Below, one piece after another: positions 1 to 6,248 of a DNA stretch of 9,709 nt. The position numbers and the translations under genes are program-made. Within the stretch, counting starts at the first letter, position 1. Every line of letters starts with the position of its first letter. The notes below the pieces were generated by a model. The model had not been told where the DNA came from and searched no databases. It worked only from the letters and a program-made list of their open reading frames with translations. Source of the stretch: an uncultured Verrucomicrobiota bacterium (GTDB lineage Bacteria; Verrucomicrobiota; Verrucomicrobiia; Chthoniobacterales; SZAS-18); assembly GCA_937871685.1 (NCBI GenBank), contig CALMOL010000090.1:4083-13791 (forward strand). Direction: 5' to 3'.

Positions 1-61
1 CCCCCCCCCCCCCCCTGTCGCCCCCCCCCCGGCCCCCTCTTCCTTTCCCCCCCCCCCCCCC
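1..61. repeat. C-homopolymer low-complexity edge
   Basis: Runs of 15, 10 and 15 C residues at 1-15, 21-30 and 47-61 are separated by short T- or G-containing bits. No coding signal is visible. Such C runs at the extreme end of a window are more typical of a low-quality contig or read end than of biology; this is inference. Confidence 0.7.
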
Positions 62-83
62 GCCTCTACAACCGAGCGCTCGC

Positions 84-104
84 CTGTCGCGTCGATTGCG
101 ACAG
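84..104 (+). other. Stem-loop upstream of the aldo/keto reductase gene
   Basis: A perfect 7-bp stem, CTGTCGC (84-90) with GCGACAG (98-104), encloses a 7-nt loop. It ends 39 bases before the ATG at 144. No T tract follows it, so it is not an obvious terminator. It could be a 5' leader structure, an operator-like dyad or chance in GC-rich DNA. No -35/-10 promoter could be assigned in 62-143. Confidence 0.25.
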
Positions 105-131
105 CAGCCTTGAGAGTCAGACCCTTCGGGC

Positions 132-138
132 GGAGAGG
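132..138 (+). promoter_or_regulatory. Shine-Dalgarno site of the aldo/keto reductase gene
   Basis: GGAGAGG lies 5 bases before the ATG at 144 and decides that start. It is the only clear Shine-Dalgarno sequence I find in the window; the other genes start without a convincing one. Confidence 0.6.
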
Positions 139-143
139 ACCGC

Positions 144-1079
144 ATGAGCGACGTCTTGCCGTCTTCCCTGACCCGCCGGCAGTTCCTCCGCGCCGGCACG
201 GCCGTCGTGGCGACCGCCACGGCGCTGCCGACTCCCGCCGCCGCCGAACCGCTGCTGCGCTCCCCGCTGCCCGGCGGCAAGGGCAGCGTGGCGCGCGTCG
301 GCCTGGGCACTTGGCAGGTCTTCGACGTGAATTCCGACGCCACCAAGCGTGCCGCTCTGACCGAGGTGCTGCGCGAGTTCGCCGCCGCTGGCGCGGATGT
401 AGTGGACACCTCCCCGATGTATGGCTCGTCCGAGACGGTGCTCGGCGACCTCGCCGCCGAGACCGGCCTGCGCCCGAAACTCTTCTTCGCCACCAAGGTG
501 TGGACGCCTGGCGTGGAGGCCGGCGGCAAGCAGATGGAAGAATCGCTCCGCCGGCTGCGCACCGACCACGTCGAGCTGATGCAGGTCCACAACCTTGTGG
601 ATTGGCGCGCGCACCTGCCCGCTCTGCGGTCCTGGAAAAACTCCGGCCGGGCGCGCATGATCGGTATCACGCACTACCACAGCGGCGCGTTCGACGAAGT
701 GGCGCGCGTGCTGCGTGCCGAGCCGTGGGGGTTCCTCCAGCTCAACCTCTCGCTCGATGAGCCGGAGGCCGCGGAGACCCTGCTGCCGCTGTGCGCTGAG
801 CGTGGCGTAGGCTTTATCTCGAATCGCCCCTTCGGCGGCGGCGGCGCGTTCTCCCGCACGAAGGGAAAGCCGATCCCGGAATGGGCCGCGCGCGAGCTTG
901 GCATCCAATCGTGGGCGCAGTGGCTCCTCAAGTGGGTGCTCGGCCATGCCGCCGTGACCTGCGCCATTCCTGGCACGAGCGACCCGCGCCACCTGCGCGA
1001 CAACCTCGGCGCCGCCCGCGGGCCAGTGCCGGATGCGAAGCAGCGCGAGCGCATGCTGCGCGAGTGGCGCGCGCTGTAA
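144..1079 (+). CDS. Tat-exported aldo/keto reductase
   Basis: A 311-residue NAD(P)H-dependent oxidoreductase of the aldo/keto reductase superfamily, expected to reduce a carbonyl or sugar substrate. A twin-arginine signal (T10-R-R-Q-F-L-R16) is followed by an Ala/Val/Thr-rich hydrophobic stretch and an A-A-A|E cleavage site near residue 34, so export in folded form is likely. The barrel starts at G53-L-G-T-W. All four catalytic residues are recognisable: D88 and Y93 (D-T-S-P-M-Y-G), K118 (A-T-K-V-W) and H149 (Q-V-H-N). The C-terminal cofactor loop I-P-G-T-S with N287 is present near 275-290. Length is normal for the family once the signal is removed. The start is fixed by the GGAGAGG at 132-138. 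It is the first gene of the plus-strand group; 93 bases separate it from the small lysine-rich gene. The substrate cannot be deduced. Confidence 0.93.
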   Translation: MSDVLPSSLTRRQFLRAGTAVVATATALPTPAAAEPLLRSPLPGGKGSVARVGLGTWQVFDVNSDATKRAALTEVLREFAAAGADVVDTSPMYGSSETVLGDLAAETGLRPKLFFATKVWTPGVEAGGKQMEESLRRLRTDHVELMQVHNLVDWRAHLPALRSWKNSGRARMIGITHYHSGAFDEVARVLRAEPWGFLQLNLSLDEPEAAETLLPLCAERGVGFISNRPFGGGGAFSRTKGKPIPEWAARELGIQSWAQWLLKWVLGHAAVTCAIPGTSDPRHLRDNLGAARGPVPDAKQRERMLREWRAL

Positions 1080-1111
1080 GATCTCCGATCATTGGTCTTG
1101 CAAAGCGAGTT

Positions 1112-1126
1112 GGCGCGATTCGCGCC
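1112..1126. other. GC-rich hairpin between the reductase and small basic protein genes
   Basis: GGCGCG (1112-1117) and CGCGCC (1121-1126) form a 6-bp stem with a 3-nt loop, 32 bases after the reductase stop codon. A second dyad, GGCCGCGGCC, follows at 1140-1149. There is no U tract. It may weakly terminate or stabilise the reductase transcript, or simply reflect GC richness. No promoter can be named in 1080-1172. Confidence 0.25.
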
Positions 1127-1172
1127 TGCGGGCGAGCAGGGCCGCGGCCGCGCCGCGCCGCGATTCCCTTGC

Positions 1173-1403
1173 ATGGCTGCCAAGAAAAATTCCCTCGTCG
1201 CCAACATCAACCGCCGCAAGAAGGCTGGCACCTCGCGCCCGAAGAGCCGCTCCACCGTGGACAAGGAGTCCTACGGCAAGATGGAAGCCGGCTGGCCGGA
1301 GAAGAGCGGGAAGAAGGTTGCCGCCAAGAAAACGACCGCGAAAAAGCCGGCCGCCAAGAATCCAGCTGCGAAGAAGACCGCGGCCAAGAAAAAGTCCTCG
1401 TGA
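1173..1403 (+). CDS. Small lysine/alanine-rich, histone-H1-like protein
   Basis: A 76-residue, strongly basic protein. Residues 1-45 form a distinct head (M-A-A-K-K-N-S-L-V-A-N-I-N-R-R-K-K-A-G-T-S-R, then a serine/basic stretch and an M-E-A-G-W-P motif). The rest is a tail of A-A-K-K, T-A-K-K and P-A-A-K units of the kind found in eukaryotic H1 tails and bacterial H1-like proteins. That points to DNA or RNA binding, but I recognise no named domain in the head. The ATG at 1173 is preferred. An in-frame TTG at 1092 would add 27 residues of unrelated composition that run through the GC-rich hairpins. No Shine-Dalgarno is evident. It lies 31 bases upstream of the DUF4440-like gene on the same strand and may be co-transcribed with it. 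Confidence 0.75.
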   Translation: MAAKKNSLVANINRRKKAGTSRPKSRSTVDKESYGKMEAGWPEKSGKKVAAKKTTAKKPAAKNPAAKKTAAKKKSS

Positions 1404-1434
1404 GCCGCCGGTGCGGCGCGTTACGCTCGACGGC

Positions 1435-1866
1435 ATGAGACTGCGCCTGCTCGCCGCGCTGCTGTTCCTTGCCGCTCCCTTCTCTTCCGCGGCCGACGCG
1501 CCGGGAGAAAAAGAAATCCGCGCGATCATCGCTGCGCAGGCCGCCGCGTGGAACGCGGGCAGCCTAGAGGGCTTTATGGCCGGCTACGAGAAGTCGGCCG
1601 ACATCCGCTTCGTCGGTTCCAAGGGCATCACGCGCGGTTGGGACGCGATTCTCGCGCGCTACCAAAAGAGCTACGCGGACCCCGCCGCGATGGGAAAGCT
1701 CACGCTGGACGAATTCGAGTTCACGCCCATCGGCGCCGACTATATGCTCGTGCTTGGCCACTGGAAGGTCACGACCGAGGCGAAGGGCGACGCGGAAGGC
1801 CGCACCACGATTCTCTTCCGCCGCGGCCCGGATGGTTGGAAGATCATCTACGATCATTCGAGCTGA
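1435..1866 (+). CDS. Secreted SnoaL/DUF4440-type (NTF2-like) protein
   Basis: A 143-residue protein with a Sec-type signal peptide: M-R-L-R, a Leu/Ala-rich core at residues 5-14, and a cleavage site around S-S-A-A-D (17-21). The mature part has the pattern of the NTF2-like DUF4440/SnoaL_3 fold: an N-terminal helix with A-A-W-N-A-G, then Y-x-K-S-A-D and G-x-D-A-I-L-x-R-Y, and a C-terminal hairpin L-G-H-W-K-V followed by R-T-T-I-L-F-R and G-W-K-I-I-Y-D-H-S-S. Members are small alpha+beta barrels, often of unknown activity; some are ketosteroid-isomerase-like enzymes. No enzymatic role can be assigned here. The ATG at 1435 is chosen because it gives the signal peptide; longer readings upstream are Arg/Pro-rich shadows of the neighbouring gene. 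Its stop lies 3 bases from the stop of the opposing M50 gene. Confidence 0.87.
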   Translation: MRLRLLAALLFLAAPFSSAADAPGEKEIRAIIAAQAAAWNAGSLEGFMAGYEKSADIRFVGSKGITRGWDAILARYQKSYADPAAMGKLTLDEFEFTPIGADYMLVLGHWKVTTEAKGDAEGRTTILFRRGPDGWKIIYDHSS

Positions 1867-1869
1867 GGC

Positions 1870-4809
1870 TCACTCATCGTCGTCCTCGCCTTCCTCCGAC
1901 GGCAAAACGTTCCCCTCCAATTGCCACGCGAGATTCTGCGGGCTGGGGAAGGACAATTGGAGCCGACCGTTGCGCCCGCGCTCCAGCCGCATCGGCTCGT
2001 CGGTGAGCGGATGCCGCGAGAGTGCGACGAGAAATGGCGCGCGCAAGTCTTCGAGGCGTTCCAGCCCGCGGCCGGTAGTCATGCGCGCGTGGTGCCAAGC
2101 CAGCGCGGCGCGGGCCAGTCCCAAGCGCGCGGCGAGCCGCGCGTAGCCCTCGCGTTGGTGGCGCCAAGCATTCGCCGAGGTGCCAATCCTCTGACTCGTC
2201 GTGGCGATGGTTTCGACCTGAGCGGGAGGCTCCCAGCCCCATGGCCGGGCGGGATCGGAAAGACTGGATTGAATCTCCCGAGAATCCGCCACGAACTGAG
2301 CGCGGCGCGCGGGGACGAACGGCGACATCTCCCCAAGCCAGGTGATCACGCGCAGCGACCACGGCAGATCGACGCCCGCACGGGGAGACGCAGCGGACCA
2401 TTCGAAAGCTCCCGCTTCTTCCCAAGCTCGATCCCGCGGGGCGACGGGGAGAAGGGTGCGGCGCACCCAGGCGGCCTCGGGCAGCACCGTGGCCAAGTTT
2501 TCCAGTCCGGTCGCCGCGCTTGGCGAAGGAGTGAGCCGGGCCAACCCCGGCTCCAATTGAAGCAGTGCGCCATCCAACAAGCTCCCCGCGTTTCTGCTGG
2601 GACTCGGCTCGGCCGAAGCGGCGAAAAGGGACGAAAGGCGCGCGATGGTTTCGAGCCGTCGCGCCGCGCTTGCGTAGTCGTCGGCGTCCAGTGCCGCCGA
2701 CAAGGTGGAAAGCGCTGGTTCAGCCATGCGGATGCCGCCCAATAGATCCCGTCCGAAACCGATCGGAGGCAGCGAGGCAAGGAAGCTGGGCAGGTCCGCT
2801 TTGGGTGGCATGGCATACGCCGGCCGGCGGCCTGCTTCATCGAGTTGCGCTCCCAATTGCTCGTCCAAGGCCCGAAGGCGCTGGCGGTCAGGGTCGGGTA
2901 AGACGGCGTTGCCCGTGTCCATTCTCTCGGAACGACGCGCCTTCAGAAGGTCGCGCTCGCGAATGAGCGGCTGCATCTGCGCGAGAACAACGCCCGCGTT
3001 CTGCTCCGGCGGCAGCGCGCGGGCGCGCTCGTCCCGCTCGCGGCGCACATCCGCCGGACGCGGCAGCCCGACAGCGCGGGCCTGTTCCTCGGCTTGCGCG
3101 AGCCGCCATTGGCCCTGCCATCGCATCGGCAGGATCGCGGCCACCGGCAGCCACAGCGGCGCGAGCCAGCCGGCCAGCGCGAAGAGCGCGGTGCCCCAGC
3201 GCGCGCCGGGGTGGCGCACGAGCGTCACGAGGCGCAGTGCCTCCTGGTAGCGCAGCGGGGCGCGCGGTCCCTCGAACTTCGGCCCGCGCAGGCGGCGGAA
3301 AATGCGGCGCAGCCAATCCTCCTCGCCGGTGTCGGGCAACTGGAGCGCATCGGCCTCGCGGCGCAGGTCGCGGTGAATGGCGGCGGTGCGCCATTCCAAC
3401 GGAATGCGCACGAGAAAGGCCGCGCCAACGATCCACAGCAGCGGCCCAAGGCCAAGCAGCGTGGACCCGACGATGAGGGCCACGGCGCTCACCGCCTTGA
3501 AGGCGACGGCCAAGTGCGGTGTGCGTCCGAAGAGCGCGAGGCCCACGAGCTGCCCGCCGTCGAGCGGGAGCACGGGGACGAGGAGGTTGAAGGCGTTGAG
3601 CGCGATGAACACGAGCGCGAGCTGATTCATCCAGGGCGCCGCCGGATGGAGCAGCGTCCACGCGCCAAGCGCGAAGCCGATGACGAGGCCGGGGAGCGGG
3701 CCCGCGAGGAGGATGACGACCTGCTGCCAAGGCTTCACGTTGGGTCGGTCGTTCTGGATGGCCGCGCCGCCGAAGAACGGGATGAAGAGCATGGAGGTGT
3801 CGCGCGAGCCAAACCAGCGCATCGCGAGCCAATGCCCGGCCTCGTGAAACAAAAGCACGCCGGCAAGGATCGCGGCAAAGCGCCATTCGCCGCGCCCCCA
3901 CAGGAACGCCGCGAAGACGGCCAGCGACCCCAGCGCCACCAGCGTGCGTCCGCGCGGCGAGAGACGGCGCGCCTGCCGGCCGGCCTCCATGTGGCGGAAG
4001 GCGGCGAGGTCGAGCTCGTCACGCGCCTCCTCGGAATACGGGAAGGGCCGCGACGGCCCGGCTGGAGCAACGCGTGGCGCAGCGCCGGCCGGGGCAACGA
4101 AGGCGCGCGGCGGGCCGGCGAAGACCTGACGGAGAATCCACCCCCAGCGCAGGCGCAGGGTGCCGGCGGGGCTTTCCTTGAGGCGCGCGGTGTCGGCGCG
4201 CAGCATCTCCCAAATCGAGCGGTTCTGCTCGGCGAAGGACGCGAGCGCCGTTTCCGGCGTCAGCGCCACCGGGCGCGCGGACGTGGCCACGGCGTGCGCC
4301 TGGACGCGCGCAACGTGCCGCTCCCAAAGTTCGGAAAGGCCGGCGCCGGGCTGGCCTTCCAAGACCCAGCCAGTTCCGGCCGTCTTGTCTTCTGGGTTTG
4401 CAGCGCTGTTGACCGTGAGGAGGCCGGTGCCATCCGTGAAACGTGTGCCGATTACCCAATGTTCCTGGCCGAGCGTGGCCCAGTCGGTCTCCTGGAGCCG
4501 GAGATGCACCACGGTGCCGGTGTCGGGATGGAGCCAAGGCCACGTCCATTGCGGCGTCAGCCGGCCGCCCTCGGTCTCGCGGAGGCCGCCGATCGGGACG
4601 AAGCCAGCTTCCTTCAGCGTCGGGTGCAATGCGGTGACGCGCTCACGCAGATAAAGAGGCAGCGCCTCCCAGGCCACCGGCTCCTCGTGCGCGACCCGGA
4701 ACACCGCCGCGCGCATGGCTCGCGCGAGGAGCACGCGTCCGGAGCCAACGAACAGCAGGAAGACGACGACAAGCGGAAGCCAGTTGAAGGATTCGAGGAA
4801 GTCAGGCAT
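1870..4809 (-). CDS. M50-family (site-2-type) membrane metalloprotease with large C-terminal extension
   Basis: A 979-residue multi-pass membrane protein. A membrane anchor at about 10-22 precedes a soluble N-terminal region (40-270) that I do not recognise. The M50 core spans about 289-470. Its first zinc motif H322-E-A-G-H326 lies in a membrane helix, and the second, N408-L-L-V-P-V-L-P-L-D417-G-G, is also in a hydrophobic stretch. Both sets of metal ligands are intact, so it should be an active intramembrane-type zinc protease. A further membrane helix lies near 539-560. The rest contains a charged region (565-665), an alpha-helical Ala/Leu-rich stretch (695-776) and an end segment (896-979). 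The end segment resembles the A-R-A-A-L-A...G-R...L-E-x-L...P-L-T-D-E-P-M-R-L pattern of a secreted Verrucomicrobiota/Planctomycetota family. The tail is acidic (E-E-G-E-D-D-D-E). The ATG at 4809 is preferred over an in-frame TTG at 4890, which would read through the hairpin at 4851-4878. Substrate unknown. Confidence 0.88.
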   Translation of the reverse strand: MPDFLESFNWLPLVVVFLLFVGSGRVLLARAMRAAVFRVAHEEPVAWEALPLYLRERVTALHPTLKEAGFVPIGGLRETEGGRLTPQWTWPWLHPDTGTVVHLRLQETDWATLGQEHWVIGTRFTDGTGLLTVNSAANPEDKTAGTGWVLEGQPGAGLSELWERHVARVQAHAVATSARPVALTPETALASFAEQNRSIWEMLRADTARLKESPAGTLRLRWGWILRQVFAGPPRAFVAPAGAAPRVAPAGPSRPFPYSEEARDELDLAAFRHMEAGRQARRLSPRGRTLVALGSLAVFAAFLWGRGEWRFAAILAGVLLFHEAGHWLAMRWFGSRDTSMLFIPFFGGAAIQNDRPNVKPWQQVVILLAGPLPGLVIGFALGAWTLLHPAAPWMNQLALVFIALNAFNLLVPVLPLDGGQLVGLALFGRTPHLAVAFKAVSAVALIVGSTLLGLGPLLWIVGAAFLVRIPLEWRTAAIHRDLRREADALQLPDTGEEDWLRRIFRRLRGPKFEGPRAPLRYQEALRLVTLVRHPGARWGTALFALAGWLAPLWLPVAAILPMRWQGQWRLAQAEEQARAVGLPRPADVRRERDERARALPPEQNAGVVLAQMQPLIRERDLLKARRSERMDTGNAVLPDPDRQRLRALDEQLGAQLDEAGRRPAYAMPPKADLPSFLASLPPIGFGRDLLGGIRMAEPALSTLSAALDADDYASAARRLETIARLSSLFAASAEPSPSRNAGSLLDGALLQLEPGLARLTPSPSAATGLENLATVLPEAAWVRRTLLPVAPRDRAWEEAGAFEWSAASPRAGVDLPWSLRVITWLGEMSPFVPARRAQFVADSREIQSSLSDPARPWGWEPPAQVETIATTSQRIGTSANAWRHQREGYARLAARLGLARAALAWHHARMTTGRGLERLEDLRAPFLVALSRHPLTDEPMRLERGRNGRLQLSFPSPQNLAWQLEGNVLPSEEGEDDDE

Positions 4810-4850
4810 GGGGGCGATTCCGGCCGGGAGAGATTTGGCGGCGTTCGAGG

Positions 4851-4878
4851 TGGATGGCGCGAGGGACCGCGCCATCCA
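4851..4878 (-). terminator. Hairpin between the MBL-fold and M50 genes, possible terminator
   Basis: TGGATGGCGCG (4851-4861) and its exact complement CGCGCCATCCA (4868-4878) form an 11-bp stem with a 6-nt loop. It sits 59 bases after the MBL-fold stop and 41 bases before the M50 ATG. No U run follows on the minus strand, so termination is unproven; it could instead be an mRNA-stabilising stem. A related sequence, TGGATGGGTGGCGCGG, appears at 4904-4919, so the stem may derive from a local duplication. Confidence 0.4.
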
Positions 4879-4937
4879 TCTTGGAGACAAGCCCGACGGA
4901 GACTGGATGGGTGGCGCGGTCGTTCCCGCGGTGACGA

Positions 4938-6038
4938 TCAGGCGTGCCCGAAGGCGCGCGTCTCACCAACGCGCAGGGCCGTGAAAGCATCGTCGGCGAT
5001 GCGCCGGCGGGTGCGGGCTTCGGCAAGGTCTGCGACCGGGTCGCCCACGGCCTCGTCGGTGAGCTGGAAGGTGCCGAAGTGCATCCCGACGCTGCGGCGC
5101 GATCCCACGTCCAGATGTGAGCACACGGCGTCGTCGGGGTTCATGTGCATGTCGCGCATGAACCAGCGCGGCTCGTAGGCGCCGATGGGCAGCAGCGCGA
5201 GCGCGGGGGCGCCGAGGTTCTTGCGCACGTCCCGGCAGAAGCCGGGCGCGTAGCCGGTGTCGCCCGCGAACCACACCGGCGGGATCGCCTGGCCCGCGCC
5301 GCTCGCGCCTTTTCCATCGAGGAAGAACCCGCCCCACAGCGCGCGATTGCGGTCCCCCAGGCCGCGGGCGGACCAATGCTGCGCCGGAGTGAGCGTGATG
5401 CGCAGGCCGGTGCCGCCCGCGTTATCGCTGCCCTTCCACCAGTCGAATTCCTCCACCCGGCCGAGGCCCCGCGCGCGCAGGAACTCGCCGTGGCCCAGCG
5501 CGGTGAGGAACTGCGGCCGGTCGCGCTCTTCCAGGCGGCGCAGCGTGGCGATGTCCATGTGGTCGTAGTGGCCGTGCGAGACGAGCACGAGGTGCACGGG
5601 CGGAAGCTGGTCCCAGGGGATGCCCGGCGCGCGCACGCGCTTCGGCCCGGTCCACGACACGGGCGACACGCGCTCGGACCACACTGGGTCGGTGAGGACG
5701 TTCACGCCGTTGGAAAACTGAAGCAGGAACGTGGAATGCCCCACGAAGGTCGTCGCCACCTCGCCCGCATCCGCGCGCCCGGGCAGGCGGAGCGGCGCGA
5801 GATCATCGAGCCGCTTGGGCCAAGCGGCGGGCGTGCTCGTGCGCTTCCATTTCCAAAGATCAGTGAACGGCCGCCCCGCGCTGGCGCCGGTGGAATTGAA
5901 GAAGCGCTCCCCGTCGAAGTGGTCCGACGCCGGCCCATGCCAGCGCCCACCCTCGGTGGAGCGCGCCCACGCGTAGCCGCCGGCCGCGAGCACCCCCGAG
6001 GAAATGGCGGCGGTGCGAAGAAAGCGGCGGCGGGTCAT
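4938..6038 (-). CDS. Tat-exported NAPE-PLD-like metallo-beta-lactamase-fold hydrolase
   Basis: A 366-residue metal-dependent hydrolase of the NAPE-PLD/UlaG-like branch of the metallo-beta-lactamase fold. The N-terminus M-T-R-R-R-F-L-R followed by an Ala/Gly-rich core is a twin-arginine signal, so the enzyme probably acts in the periplasm or is membrane-anchored. The family blocks appear in order: G-H-S-T-F-L-L-Q near residue 100, L-T-D-P-V-W-S-E-R-V-S-P near 115-126, the metal motif H155-G-H157-Y-D159-H160, H221 (P-A-Q-H-W-S), D260 (G-D-T-G-Y), and H320 (M-H-F-G-T-F). All expected di-zinc ligands are therefore present. Eukaryotic NAPE-PLD releases N-acylethanolamines from phospholipids; bacterial homologues are mostly uncharacterised and the substrate here is open. 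The ATG at 6038 puts the Arg pair at the very start; a TTG at 6047 would add only three residues. Confidence 0.92.
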   Translation of the reverse strand: MTRRRFLRTAAISSGVLAAGGYAWARSTEGGRWHGPASDHFDGERFFNSTGASAGRPFTDLWKWKRTSTPAAWPKRLDDLAPLRLPGRADAGEVATTFVGHSTFLLQFSNGVNVLTDPVWSERVSPVSWTGPKRVRAPGIPWDQLPPVHLVLVSHGHYDHMDIATLRRLEERDRPQFLTALGHGEFLRARGLGRVEEFDWWKGSDNAGGTGLRITLTPAQHWSARGLGDRNRALWGGFFLDGKGASGAGQAIPPVWFAGDTGYAPGFCRDVRKNLGAPALALLPIGAYEPRWFMRDMHMNPDDAVCSHLDVGSRRSVGMHFGTFQLTDEAVGDPVADLAEARTRRRIADDAFTALRVGETRAFGHA

Positions 6039-6097
6039 GTGCTTCAACTTGAGGCCGCCGTCGGAAGGGCGCAGGCGCGGTGACGCGGCGGGGCGGA

Positions 6098-6244
6098 GGT
6101 GAATCGTGAATCGTGAATGGTGAATCGTGGACCGAGCAAATGAGCGAGCCGCTACGCGCGGACCAGTCGCTAGCGCTGGGCAGATGAGGCGTCACGGTGA
6201 AGCGCGCGCCCCGACGATTCACCATTCACGATCCACGATTCACC
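6098..6244. repeat. 147-bp inverted-repeat element with GTGAATC tandem arms
   Basis: The left arm 6098-6127 and right arm 6215-6244 are 30-bp inverted copies with a single mismatch, separated by 87 bp. Each arm is itself made of 7-bp tandem units: GTGAATC, GTGAATC, GTGAATG, GTGAATC from 6099, with the complementary order on the right. The spacer holds the small palindrome CGCTAGCG within 6168-6184. The right arm ends 4 bases from the oppC stop codon. I see no target-site duplication at the flanks and no transposase. It behaves like a miniature palindromic repeat (MITE- or REPIN-like); transcribed, it would fold into a long hairpin downstream of oppC. The 59 bases from 6039 to 6097 upstream of the MBL-fold gene hold nothing else I can name. 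Confidence 0.85.
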
Positions 6245-6248
6245 TCGG

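Noticed and set aside
4810..4890. An upstream TTG start for the M50 gene
   Set aside because: It would translate through the 11-bp hairpin and add 27 residues that do not look like part of the protein; the ATG at 4809 directly precedes the first membrane anchor.
3094..5178. A 694-codon open frame on the plus strand opposite the M50 gene
   Set aside because: Its product is rich in Arg, Glu, Gly and Ala without any domain or hydrophobic pattern, while the minus strand has the HEAGH and LDGG zinc motifs and membrane helices. It is a GC-driven antisense shadow.
6098..6244. CRISPR array suggested by the GTGAATC repeats
   Set aside because: The repeats are contiguous 7-mers without spacers and appear as one inverted pair; no cas gene is nearby.
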